A stretch of 64,000 nt of DNA from DASXUX01 sp036504595 (GTDB lineage: Bacteria > Planctomycetota > SZUA-567 > H5-PLA8): NCBI GenBank assembly GCA_036504595.1, contig DASXUX010000095.1:248001-312000 (forward strand), given 5' to 3'. Of this stretch, positions 1 through 7,279 are shown piece by piece (the stretch's first letter is position 1; every line of letters begins with the position of its first letter). The position numbers were made by a program, and so were the translations under genes. Below the pieces are notes generated by a model. It saw only the letters and a program-made list of their open reading frames with translations, was not told the origin of the DNA and did not search any database.

Positions 1-1199
1 GCGCGGAAGAAGACCCATGTGAAATTCACGAAAATGAAAATCGCGAGCTGCTTCGCCAGCGTCGGCACTGCATCCTTGTAGAAGGCGCTGCGTTCCAGCC
101 GCCACGTCGCCACCCGCCCCAGCGCGTGCAAAGCGCCCCAGATCACGAACGTCCACGCCGCGCCATGCCACAGCCCCGACAGCACCATCGTGATCGCAAT
201 GTTCCTGTATGTGAACATTTCGCTGCCGCGGTTGCCGCCGAGCGGAATGTACACGTAATCCTTGAACCAGGTCGAAAGACTGATGTGCCAGCGCGACCAG
301 AAATCGCCCAAGTTCGTCGCGACGTACGGGTTGTTGAAATTCAGCATCAGCCGGAATCCCATCACCCGCGCCACGCCGCGAGCCATATCCGTATAACCGC
401 TGAAATCAAAATAGATCTGCCACGCGAACGCAAACGTCGCCAGCAGCAGCGCCGGCGCCTGAAATTGCCCCGGCGCGCCGTACACCTTGTCCACGTACAG
501 GCTCAAGTAATCCGCCAGCGCCACCTTCTTGAACAATCCCACCAGAAACAGCGACATCCCGTCCGTCACGTCCTCCTCGGTGATTTTCGGCGTGGTCTGA
601 AGCTGCGGCAGCAGATTGCGCGCACGCTCGATCGGCCCTGCGACAAGCTGCGGAAAGAACGACACGAATGTCAGAAACCGGATGAAACTCCGCTCCGTCT
701 CCACATTCTTGTAGTATGCGTCGATTGTGTAGCTCATCGATTGGAACGTGTGGAACGAAATTCCGATCGGCAGGATCACGCTGGTAAAGAAATCCTGCGG
801 CGGCACGCCCAAAGACCCCAGCATCCAGTTCGGGTAACTCACCGGATCCGGCAACTGGAACGTCACCCCCGCGCCAAGCAGCAGCGCGTTGAGATTCTCA
901 GTGATGAACCCCGAGTACTTGAAATATCCGAGAAACCCAAAGTTGCTGACCAGGCTGATGATCAGCCACCTCCGCCGCCCGCGCTGTGTGGGGCTGCCCT
1001 CCATCAGCAGCACCATCAGGTAATCGATCGCAGATGTGCCGAAGAGCAGGAACAGATACCACGGATTCCACCACCCGTAGAAGGTGTAGCTCGCAATCAG
1101 CAGCCAGATGTTCATCAGCCGGTTGTTGCGCCGGATCAGCACATAGACCGGATACACGATGAGGAAGAAGACAACAAAAACCCAGGTGTGAAACAGCAT
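1..1199 (-). CDS. MBOAT-family membrane O-acyltransferase (AlgI/DltB-like), 3' end beyond window
   Basis: Reading the minus strand from an ATG at 1199 gives 399 residues that stay open to the window edge, so the C-terminus is missing. The chain is a series of hydrophobic helices with the MBOAT core: a helix-rich segment containing FFPQLVAGPIERA (about residues 183-195), DFWSRWHISLSTWFKDYVYIPLG, and the motif SGLWHGAAWTF holding the family's invariant histidine (about residue 345). MBOAT proteins of this type move acyl groups, usually acetyl, onto exported polysaccharides such as alginate or cellulose, normally with an SGNH/AlgJ partner; none is visible here, but it could lie past the edge. 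It is the last visible gene of a minus-strand run after the FGE/deacetylase gene. Family call is firm; the acceptor polysaccharide is unknown. Confidence 0.9.
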   Translation of the reverse strand, partial: MLFHTWVFVVFFLIVYPVYVLIRRNNRLMNIWLLIASYTFYGWWNPWYLFLLFGTSAIDYLMVLLMEGSPTQRGRRRWLIISLVSNFGFLGYFKYSGFITENLNALLLGAGVTFQLPDPVSYPNWMLGSLGVPPQDFFTSVILPIGISFHTFQSMSYTIDAYYKNVETERSFIRFLTFVSFFPQLVAGPIERARNLLPQLQTTPKITEEDVTDGMSLFLVGLFKKVALADYLSLYVDKVYGAPGQFQAPALLLATFAFAWQIYFDFSGYTDMARGVARVMGFRLMLNFNNPYVATNLGDFWSRWHISLSTWFKDYVYIPLGGNRGSEMFTYRNIAITMVLSGLWHGAAWTFVIWGALHALGRVATWRLERSAFYKDAVPTLAKQLAIFIFVNFTWVFFR

Positions 1200-1218
1200 C
1201 GTCTGCCGGCTCCCTGAC

Positions 1219-1276
1219 TTCCCTCTCCCCTTGAGGGAGAGGGCCGACGTGAGCGCAGCGAACGCGGGGTGAGGGG
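1219..1276. repeat. CCCTCTCCC/GGGAGAGGG palindromic intergenic repeat
   Basis: A 9-bp perfect stem (CCCTCTCCC with GGGAGAGGG, loop about 5 nt) is followed by GGGGTGAGGGG. A similar element, with GGGGTTAGGGGTGAGGGG on the minus strand, lies at about 9590-9630 at the start of hypF, and a degenerate one near 52170-52210. Repeats of this type are known from many GC-rich bacteria; function unknown. Confidence 0.6.
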
Positions 1277-1311
1277 TAGAACCCTGCGCTCGCTACGCAT
1301 CCCCTTTAGAG

Positions 1312-3174
1312 CTACTCCATCAACGCTCTGATGTGCGCCTCCACCGAATCGGCCAGTCCCTGCAGATCGTACCCGCCTTCCAGGACCGAAATGATCCGCC
1401 CCGAACAACACTCACCGGCAATCTTGCGCACGATCCGCGTCAATTCGGCGTAACCTTCAGCCGTTACTTTCATCCCGCCCAGCGGGTCGCGTTCGTGAGC
1501 GTCAAAGCCCGCTGAGATCAGCACGAAATCCGGCTTGAAGGCCAACGCCGCCGGTTTGAGCTTCGTCTCAAACGCTTCTATGTACTCCTTGTCCCCAGAC
1601 CCGCGCGGCAGCGGCACGTTGATCTTGAATCCCTTGCCCTTGCCCGCCCCGGTCTCGTCCGCGCTGCCGCTCCCCGGGTAAAACGGCGAGCGATGCACAT
1701 CGAAGTGCATGATCGTCGGATCGTCGTACGACGCGTACTGCGTCCCGTTGCCGTGATGCACGTCCCAATCCACGATCAGCACTTTCGCCAGTTTGTGTTT
1801 CTCTTGAATGTACCGCGCCGCAATCGCCACGTTGCCGAAAATGCAGAAGCCCATCGCCTTGTCTTTCAGAGCGTGATGCCCCGGCGGCCGCACCGCGCAG
1901 AACGCGTTCTTCGCCTTCCCCTCGACGACCGCATCAACCGCGACAACCACTCCGCCGGCCGCGTTCAGCGCCGCATCGTAAGACTTCGCGCCAACCGGCA
2001 TATCCGCCGTGTCGATGTACTTGATGCCCTCGCCCGCTTCCGAGCAAATCTGCTTTACCCGTGCGATGTACTCCGCGCTGTGCACCCGTTTGATCCATTC
2101 CTCCGCAGCCGGCTTTGGCTTCAGTTGCAGAAGTTGCGCATCCAGTTTCTTTTCCTCAAGCCGTTTCACGATTGCCTTCAATCGCTCCGGCCGCTCCGGA
2201 AAACCCTCGCTGACTTTGTGATCGAGAAATACTGGATCGTAGACAAACGCCGTCGGGAGGGCCGCATTCTTGCCTGAGTTCATGCCCTGCTCCCCCCTCT
2301 CTCCAGCCTCGCCCTTCGCGCCGCTTTCCGCGCTCTGCGCTGGAGCTTTGCGCACGCAGCGGAACCCAATCGCGTCCTGCGAGAAGCACGCATCCAGGAA
2401 TCCGGGCCGCTCCTGCGCGCGAGCGAACGATCGTAGCGCCGGCACGCTCGAATTCCACGCGCCGCCACGCAGCACATTGCCGTCGCCCTTGTCAGGGCCG
2501 CGCGGATTTTCCGCCGGGCTCTTCGCGTAGTAGTCCTTGGCGTAAACGTCGTGACACCACTCCGCGACGTTTCCGTGCATGTCGTGCAATCCCCACGCGT
2601 TGGGCGCTTTCTGTCCCACCGGATGAGTCGTCTTACCGGAGTTCTCCGCAAACCAGCCAACTTCAGACAGCCGCCGCGCATCGTTTCCGCAGCAGTAATC
2701 GCTCGTGCTGCCCGCGCGGCACGCGTACTCCCACTCCGCTTCCGTCGGCAGCCGGTAACCGTCCGCTTCGAAATTGCAGACCGCCATCTGGTCGTAGCAC
2801 GGCTGCAAGCCCTCCGCGATCGAACGCGCGTTGCAGAATTCCGCCGCCTTGGTCCAACTGATCATCTCAACAGGATTCTTCGGGCCCTTGAAACGCGACC
2901 CCGGCTCAATCGCAAGCTCTGTGAACTGTTCTTGGGTGACTTCGTAGCGGTCCATCAGCAGCGCGGCGATGCGAACCTTATGCACCGGCCCGTCGTCGCC
3001 TTTCCCATGGCTGCTGCCCATCTCGAACTCGCCCGCCGGCAGCAAAACCATCTCGGCGCCGCCCTTGGTCTTTACAATCGGCGGCATCTTCGTCGCCGTC
3101 CCTGCGCCTTGCCCGCACGCAAGCAGCAGCGGCAGCGTCAGCAACAACCCCAGCTTTACGGGAAAGCGACTCAT
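1312..3174 (-). CDS. lipoprotein fusion: FGE-sulfatase (SUMF1)-like domain + histone deacetylase-superfamily domain
   Basis: ATG at 3174 gives 620 residues; a GTG 15 nt further upstream lies in a heptamer array and is less likely. Residues 1-20 form a type II signal peptide ending in the lipobox LLLAC. Residues about 35-283 are a SUMF1/FGE-like fold (GEFEMGSSHGKGDDGPVHKV, RLPTEAEWEYACRAG, AWGLHDMHGNVAEWCHD, GFRCVRK). After an Ala/Gly/Glu-rich linker (284-297) comes a complete class II-like histone deacetylase/acetylpolyamine amidohydrolase domain: RPPGHHAL, the metal motif DWDVHHGNGTQ, AGFDAHERDPLGG and the EGGY tyrosine. An internal ATG at 2283 (residue 298, MNSGKNAALP) is preceded by GGGGAGCAGGGC, a good ribosome site, so a separate 323-residue cytosolic deacetylase could also be made. 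Both domains are typical of planctomycetes; the fusion is unusual. Substrate unknown. Confidence 0.9.
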   Translation of the reverse strand: MSRFPVKLGLLLTLPLLLACGQGAGTATKMPPIVKTKGGAEMVLLPAGEFEMGSSHGKGDDGPVHKVRIAALLMDRYEVTQEQFTELAIEPGSRFKGPKNPVEMISWTKAAEFCNARSIAEGLQPCYDQMAVCNFEADGYRLPTEAEWEYACRAGSTSDYCCGNDARRLSEVGWFAENSGKTTHPVGQKAPNAWGLHDMHGNVAEWCHDVYAKDYYAKSPAENPRGPDKGDGNVLRGGAWNSSVPALRSFARAQERPGFLDACFSQDAIGFRCVRKAPAQSAESGAKGEAGERGEQGMNSGKNAALPTAFVYDPVFLDHKVSEGFPERPERLKAIVKRLEEKKLDAQLLQLKPKPAAEEWIKRVHSAEYIARVKQICSEAGEGIKYIDTADMPVGAKSYDAALNAAGGVVVAVDAVVEGKAKNAFCAVRPPGHHALKDKAMGFCIFGNVAIAARYIQEKHKLAKVLIVDWDVHHGNGTQYASYDDPTIMHFDVHRSPFYPGSGSADETGAGKGKGFKINVPLPRGSGDKEYIEAFETKLKPAALAFKPDFVLISAGFDAHERDPLGGMKVTAEGYAELTRIVRKIAGECCSGRIISVLEGGYDLQGLADSVEAHIRALME

Positions 3175-3186
3175 CTCAACCCCGCG

Positions 3187-3207
3187 CACTCAGCACTCAG
3201 CACTTTC
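3187..3207. repeat. heptamer array (unit CACTCAG)
   Basis: Three successive 7-base units, CACTCAG, CACTCAG and CACTTTC, fill the 36-bp gap between the TolB-like gene and the FGE/deacetylase gene. The same word family reappears at 54601-54637. Confidence 0.7.
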
Positions 3208-3210
3208 TTT

Positions 3211-4245
3211 TCACTCTTTCACAAAAATCCAGTCCGGCTCTTTGTTTGATTTCCCGTCCGTCGTGATCTGCACCCAGCGCGTCTTGGCGCTCGCATCGGC
3301 GACGCAGATGTTCCATCCCGGCGCGTCTGAACTGGGGATTTCGGGCGCCAGGCCCAGTCGCCGGTTCTCTGGCTTCGACCCGCGCGTGAAGGCGACGTAT
3401 TTTCCATCCGGCGACCAATCGGCGTGATACGTCTCGACCGGCTTGGCGCTTTGGACCATGTTGTAAAGAAACGTGGCTTTCGGTGCGGGGCCTGAAAAAT
3501 CAAGATCGGCAAGGCCAACCGCAAAATCGCCGTGGCCCCAGATCACTCGTTTTCCGTCCGGGCTGACATCGGGCCGGCATCCCGAGAGTTTAAGATCAAA
3601 CACGCCGTTCCCGTCGGCCTCCAGCGCCAGGATTGCGTGCTTAAAGTCCATTCCGGCGTGCACCGTGGCGACGAACCACTTGTTGTCCGGCGTCCAGTTC
3701 AAACAATAGAGGTGCTCAATTTTCGAGTTCGAGTGCTGCTTCGTTTCTTTGGTCTTTACATCGTAGATGAAGATCCCTCTCGTCACGTAATCCATCGCGT
3801 TGTACTTCGCGAATTTCCCTTGCAGATACGCAATCGCTCCGCCGTCCGCACGCCAGCAGGGTTCGCGTGCGTTATCGGCAATCTTCACGCGCCCGCTCCC
3901 GTCCATGTTCATCAGATAGAGGTTGCGCGTCTTCGTCGGCTCTTTGCCTTCATCGGCAACAAAGCAAATCTTCGTTCCGTCCGGCGACACTTTGGCATAG
4001 AGTTCATCGACATCCGCGGTGCGCGTCAGGTTCGTCTGGTTCGAACCGTCCGCGTTCATCACATACAGTTCCCAATTCCCGTCGCGGTTCGTTTCGAACA
4101 CGATCTTGTGACGATAGCCCTTCAGCTCTTGCAGCATCTCCTTCGTTTCGCCAGCGGTCGTCGCCGCCGCCGGTTCGGGTTCCCCAGCCCACGCCGATAC
4201 CGCCAACGCGCACAGAACAAGCCATCCCGCGTTTCGGACCGCCAT
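3211..4245 (-). CDS. exported TolB-like (PD40/WD40) beta-propeller protein
   Basis: The chosen ATG at 4245 gives 344 residues starting MAVRNAGWLVLCALAVSAWA, a Sec signal peptide; an in-frame start 63 nt upstream would bury it. The mature part has repeated propeller blades of the TolB/PD40 type: RDGNWELYVMNADGSNQTNL, SPDGTKICFVAD, RNLYLMNMDGSGRVKI, SPDGKRVIWGHG, SPDGKYVAFTRG. Such proteins are periplasmic scaffolds or binders; no enzymatic motif is seen. It lies 93 bp after hypE and 36 bp before the FGE/deacetylase gene on the same strand. The blade pattern is clear; the partner is unknown. Confidence 0.85.
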   Translation of the reverse strand: MAVRNAGWLVLCALAVSAWAGEPEPAAATTAGETKEMLQELKGYRHKIVFETNRDGNWELYVMNADGSNQTNLTRTADVDELYAKVSPDGTKICFVADEGKEPTKTRNLYLMNMDGSGRVKIADNAREPCWRADGGAIAYLQGKFAKYNAMDYVTRGIFIYDVKTKETKQHSNSKIEHLYCLNWTPDNKWFVATVHAGMDFKHAILALEADGNGVFDLKLSGCRPDVSPDGKRVIWGHGDFAVGLADLDFSGPAPKATFLYNMVQSAKPVETYHADWSPDGKYVAFTRGSKPENRRLGLAPEIPSSDAPGWNICVADASAKTRWVQITTDGKSNKEPDWIFVKE

Positions 4246-4338
4246 GTCGCACCGCCTCTCGTAAAGTTGTCTGAAATCCGGCGCGCCGCGCCGCTGGTGC
4301 ACCTGCATAGCACAATTGCAGTTTTTTGGAAGTGGCTG

Positions 4339-5397
4339 TCAGCAGATCCGCGGCAGTTGCTCGCCGCTGAGCATGTCCAGCACGCGCCGCACGCCGATCT
4401 TGCTTTTCAGCGAAACGCCAGCCGGTTGCTCGTCGGTAACAGTGCCGATCACCGCCGCGCCGGTCCCTTCGTGGTGAGCTCGCATGATCTCAAGCGCCCG
4501 GCCCGCATCCTTCTTCGCGACGAACGCCACCAGCCGGCCCTCGTTGGCGACATAGAGCGGATCGAAGCCGAGCAATTCGCATGCGCCCTGCACGTCTTCG
4601 CGCACCGGCACGCTGCGCTCATCGATCTGAATCGTCTTCCCGCAGACTTCCGAAATCTCGTTGAGCGCGCTCGCCAACCCGCCGCGCGTCAGATCGCGCA
4701 GACAGTGAACTTCCACGTCCTGCCTAAGCAGTTCCAGCACCAAAGTCGCAAGTGCCGCCGAATCGCTCTCGATCGCGCTCTCGAACTCCAGCCCCTCTCG
4801 CGTCGCCATGATCGCGATGCCGTGCCGGCCCAGATCGCCGTTGACCAGCACCACGTCGCCGGCGCGAACTTCGTTCGGCGCAATCCGCCGCGAGTGCTCG
4901 ATGACGCCGATCCCCGCCGTGTTAATGAAAATCCCGTCGCCTTTGCCGCGATCGACGACCTTCGTGTCGCCGGTAACGACCTGCACTCCGGCCGCCTGAG
5001 CGGCCTGCTGCATCGACTGAACGACGCGCCAAAGCGTCTCCATCGGCAGGCCTTCTTCGAGAATGAACCCTGCGCTCAGGTACAGCGGCCGGGCGCCGCT
5101 CATCGCCAAATCGTTCACCGTTCCATGCACCGCCAGCGAACCGATATCCCCCCCTGGGAAAAAGAGCGGCCGGACGACAAAAGAATCGGTCGTGAACGCC
5201 AGCTTCGCTCCACCAATGTCCAGCACCGCCGAATCGTGCCGCACACCCAGGGTGCTGTTGGAAAACGCCGGCACAAACATCTTCTCAATGAGCTGATGCA
5301 TCAGCTTCCCGCCGCCGCCGTGAGCCAGCAGCACCTCGGGATAACGTTCCAATGGGAGCGGACACGAGAGAGAGAATTCACGCGGTTGTTCTGCCAT
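4339..5397 (-). CDS. hypE: HypE, carbamoyl-dehydrating cyanide-forming hydrogenase maturation protein
   Basis: HypE receives the carbamoyl group from HypF on its C-terminal cysteine and dehydrates it to the thiocyanate that supplies CN ligands to the NiFe site. Start MAEQPREFS at 5397 gives 352 residues; its A is the last base of the hypD stop (TGATG), which implies translational coupling. Visible features: the PurM/AIR-synthase-like fold with LAHGGGGKLMHQLIEKMF, GVRHDSAVL, FTTDSFVVRPLFFPGGDIG, VTGDTKVVDRG, DLTRGGLA, and the diagnostic C-terminal PRIC carrying the catalytic cysteine. The open frame extends upstream inside hypD, but that part is out-of-frame shadow. Confidence 0.97.
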   Translation of the reverse strand: MAEQPREFSLSCPLPLERYPEVLLAHGGGGKLMHQLIEKMFVPAFSNSTLGVRHDSAVLDIGGAKLAFTTDSFVVRPLFFPGGDIGSLAVHGTVNDLAMSGARPLYLSAGFILEEGLPMETLWRVVQSMQQAAQAAGVQVVTGDTKVVDRGKGDGIFINTAGIGVIEHSRRIAPNEVRAGDVVLVNGDLGRHGIAIMATREGLEFESAIESDSAALATLVLELLRQDVEVHCLRDLTRGGLASALNEISEVCGKTIQIDERSVPVREDVQGACELLGFDPLYVANEGRLVAFVAKKDAGRALEIMRAHHEGTGAAVIGTVTDEQPAGVSLKSKIGVRRVLDMLSGEQLPRIC

Positions 5398-6482
5398 CAC
5401 GATCTCCGGTACCGGTAATACGCCGCGCACGCGCCTTCGCTCGACACCATCGTCGCACCCAGCGGATGCTCCGGCGTGCAGCGCGTCCCGAAAGCCGGAC
5501 ACTCGGTCGGCTTCTTCAGGCCTTGCAGCACCAGGCCGCTGATGCACTCCGCCGACTCCGCCACTTCCTTGCCGCTCAGCCCGAAGCGCCGCTCCGCATC
5601 GAACGCCGCAAACTCCTCGCGCACGCCAAGGCCGCTGCCGGGAATCACTCCGATCCCGCGCCACTTCCGATCCACAGTCCTAAATATCTTCTTCATGAGT
5701 TGCTGCGCCGGCACATTTCCATCGCGCCGCACGACGCGCGAATACTGATTCTCGACGCACGCACGTCCCTCTTCGAGCTGCTTCAGGCACATCAGCACGC
5801 CCTGCAAAATATCGACCGGCTCAAAACCAGTGACGACGATCGGCACGCGGTGCTTTTCAGCGATCGGCTCGTACTCACGATAGCCCATCACCGCACACAC
5901 ATGCCCAGCCGCGAGAAATCCCTGCACGCGCACCGCTGGCGACGCCAAAATCGCCTCCAGCGCCGGCGGCACGCAGACGTGCGACACGAGCACCGAGAAA
6001 TTCTTCAACCCGAGCGTCGCCGCCTGATCGACCGCCATGGCGTTCGCTGGCGCCGTCGTCTCAAATCCAACTGCAAAAAAGACGACTTCGCGGTCCGGAT
6101 GCTTCTGCGCCAGCTTCACGGCATCCAGCGGCGAGTACACCATGCGCACGTCGCCGCCGGAAGCTTTCACTTGAAGCAGATCGCGGCCGGAGCCCGGCAC
6201 ACGCAGCATGTCGCCGAACGAACAGAAAATCACCTCGGGGCGCGATGCGAGTTCGATGGCCTTGTCGATCAATTCGACCGGCGTCACGCACACCGGACAG
6301 CCTGGGCCGTGCACCAGCGTGACGTTGGGCGGCAGAAGTTGATCGACACCGAACTTCACGATCGCATGCGTCTGCCCGCCGCACACTTCCATAATCGTCC
6401 ACGGCTTCGTTGCGACCTTGCGAATGGCGTCGGCCAGCTTCTCCGCGGTAGCAGCGTCACGATATTCATCGATGAATTTCAC
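5397..6482 (-). CDS. hypD: HypD, hydrogenase Fe(CN)2CO assembly iron-sulfur protein
   Basis: HypD with HypC forms the scaffold on which Fe(CN)2CO is assembled. 361 residues, normal for the family. Conserved cysteine motifs are present: CGGQTHAIVKFG near residue 39, GPGCPVCVTP near residue 66, GFEPVDILQGVL, and the C-terminal [4Fe-4S] set, with CxxE in the CISGLVLQG segment, CPAFGTRCTPEHPLGA and SSEGACAAYYRY. Its ATG overlaps the hypC stop by 4 nt (ATGA) and its stop overlaps hypE by 1 nt, so hypCDE are translated as a tight unit. Confidence 0.97.
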   Translation of the reverse strand: MKFIDEYRDAATAEKLADAIRKVATKPWTIMEVCGGQTHAIVKFGVDQLLPPNVTLVHGPGCPVCVTPVELIDKAIELASRPEVIFCSFGDMLRVPGSGRDLLQVKASGGDVRMVYSPLDAVKLAQKHPDREVVFFAVGFETTAPANAMAVDQAATLGLKNFSVLVSHVCVPPALEAILASPAVRVQGFLAAGHVCAVMGYREYEPIAEKHRVPIVVTGFEPVDILQGVLMCLKQLEEGRACVENQYSRVVRRDGNVPAQQLMKKIFRTVDRKWRGIGVIPGSGLGVREEFAAFDAERRFGLSGKEVAESAECISGLVLQGLKKPTECPAFGTRCTPEHPLGATMVSSEGACAAYYRYRRS

Positions 6483-6733
6483 TGTGCCGCGTCCTCTTTG
6501 TCAGCCAACTCGCCCATTTCGTTCAAGTAGCGCAGCGTTTCCAGCGCTTCCTTCTCATCGAGCGTGCTGATCGCCAAGCCCGCGTGCACGACGACATAGT
6601 CGCCAATCTTCGCCTCCGGCACGCACGCCAGCGACACTTCCTTCACCACGCCGCCGAAGTTCACCTTCCCCATTCCGGCAGGCGCCTTTTCGTCCGGCAC
6701 CTCAACGACTTTTCCTGGCAGAGCTAAACACAT
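6479..6733 (-). CDS. hypC: HypC/HupF-family hydrogenase chaperone
   Basis: 84 residues starting MCLALPGKVVEV; the N-terminal MC is the family signature, since Cys2 binds the Fe(CN)2CO fragment with HypD and then the large-subunit precursor. The usual segments GKVNFGGVVKEVSLACVP and KIGDYVVVHAGLAISTLDE follow. The frame is open further upstream, but the MCLALPG start must be the real one. It overlaps the end of the preceding unknown gene by 10 nt and hypD by 4 nt. Confidence 0.96.
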   Translation of the reverse strand: MCLALPGKVVEVPDEKAPAGMGKVNFGGVVKEVSLACVPEAKIGDYVVVHAGLAISTLDEKEALETLRYLNEMGELADKEDAAQ

Positions 6734-7266
6734 GTTCCAGATTCCTCTTCGTTTCTGTCTTCCACCCCCACAATTCGAAACCACTCTTTTGAGTGCAGGT
6801 TTTTCGTCCAACGTCTGAATTCGTTGGCCGTGGGAGTCGGAATACGCGTCGAACCCATTATCTCCTCGCAGTATGACGACCAAGCCACAAGCAGATTTGG
6901 CAGCGCGGCACTTCTTTCGGTCGCCTCGGTCGCGTCATCGACCGCCTTGACCGTCTCCGCAGCCATATGGGTTCGCGCAGTAAAGAGGGGCGCCCAGAAA
7001 GGCCAACTGGGTTCCTCTGCTTTGGCCATTAGATCCGCAAGCACATCGAACTCGTTTCCCGGGAGGCGGCCAAGCACTACCGCACGCACGTTCTTGTCAA
7101 AATCCCAATCCACCGTGTCAAAGCGATAGGACTTGTGGCAAACAGAACACTCTGCCAACCCCCGTAACGCCCCATCATAGAAGTCCGACACGATGACTCG
7201 GCCAAACGGCGACGGACCAGAGTAGCCGGTTGCCAGACTCTCACAACACACACTCGAACACTGCAT
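6724..7266 (-). CDS. unknown protein inserted in the hyp operon
   Basis: 180 residues, not recognised. It starts 13 bp after hypF and ends inside the hypC start, so it is transcribed and probably co-translated with the maturation genes. It has a Cys pair near the N-terminus (CSSVCC), a CSVC motif at about residues 40-43 that could bind metal or be redox active, and no signal peptide or membrane segment. Base composition is visibly less GC-rich than hypF and hypD on either side, which suggests later acquisition. It could be an accessory factor of this hydrogenase or an unrelated passenger. Confidence 0.7.
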   Translation of the reverse strand: MQCSSVCCESLATGYSGPSPFGRVIVSDFYDGALRGLAECSVCHKSYRFDTVDWDFDKNVRAVVLGRLPGNEFDVLADLMAKAEEPSWPFWAPLFTARTHMAAETVKAVDDATEATERSAALPNLLVAWSSYCEEIMGSTRIPTPTANEFRRWTKNLHSKEWFRIVGVEDRNEEESGTCV

Positions 7267-7279
7267 CTGCCGTTCCTGC

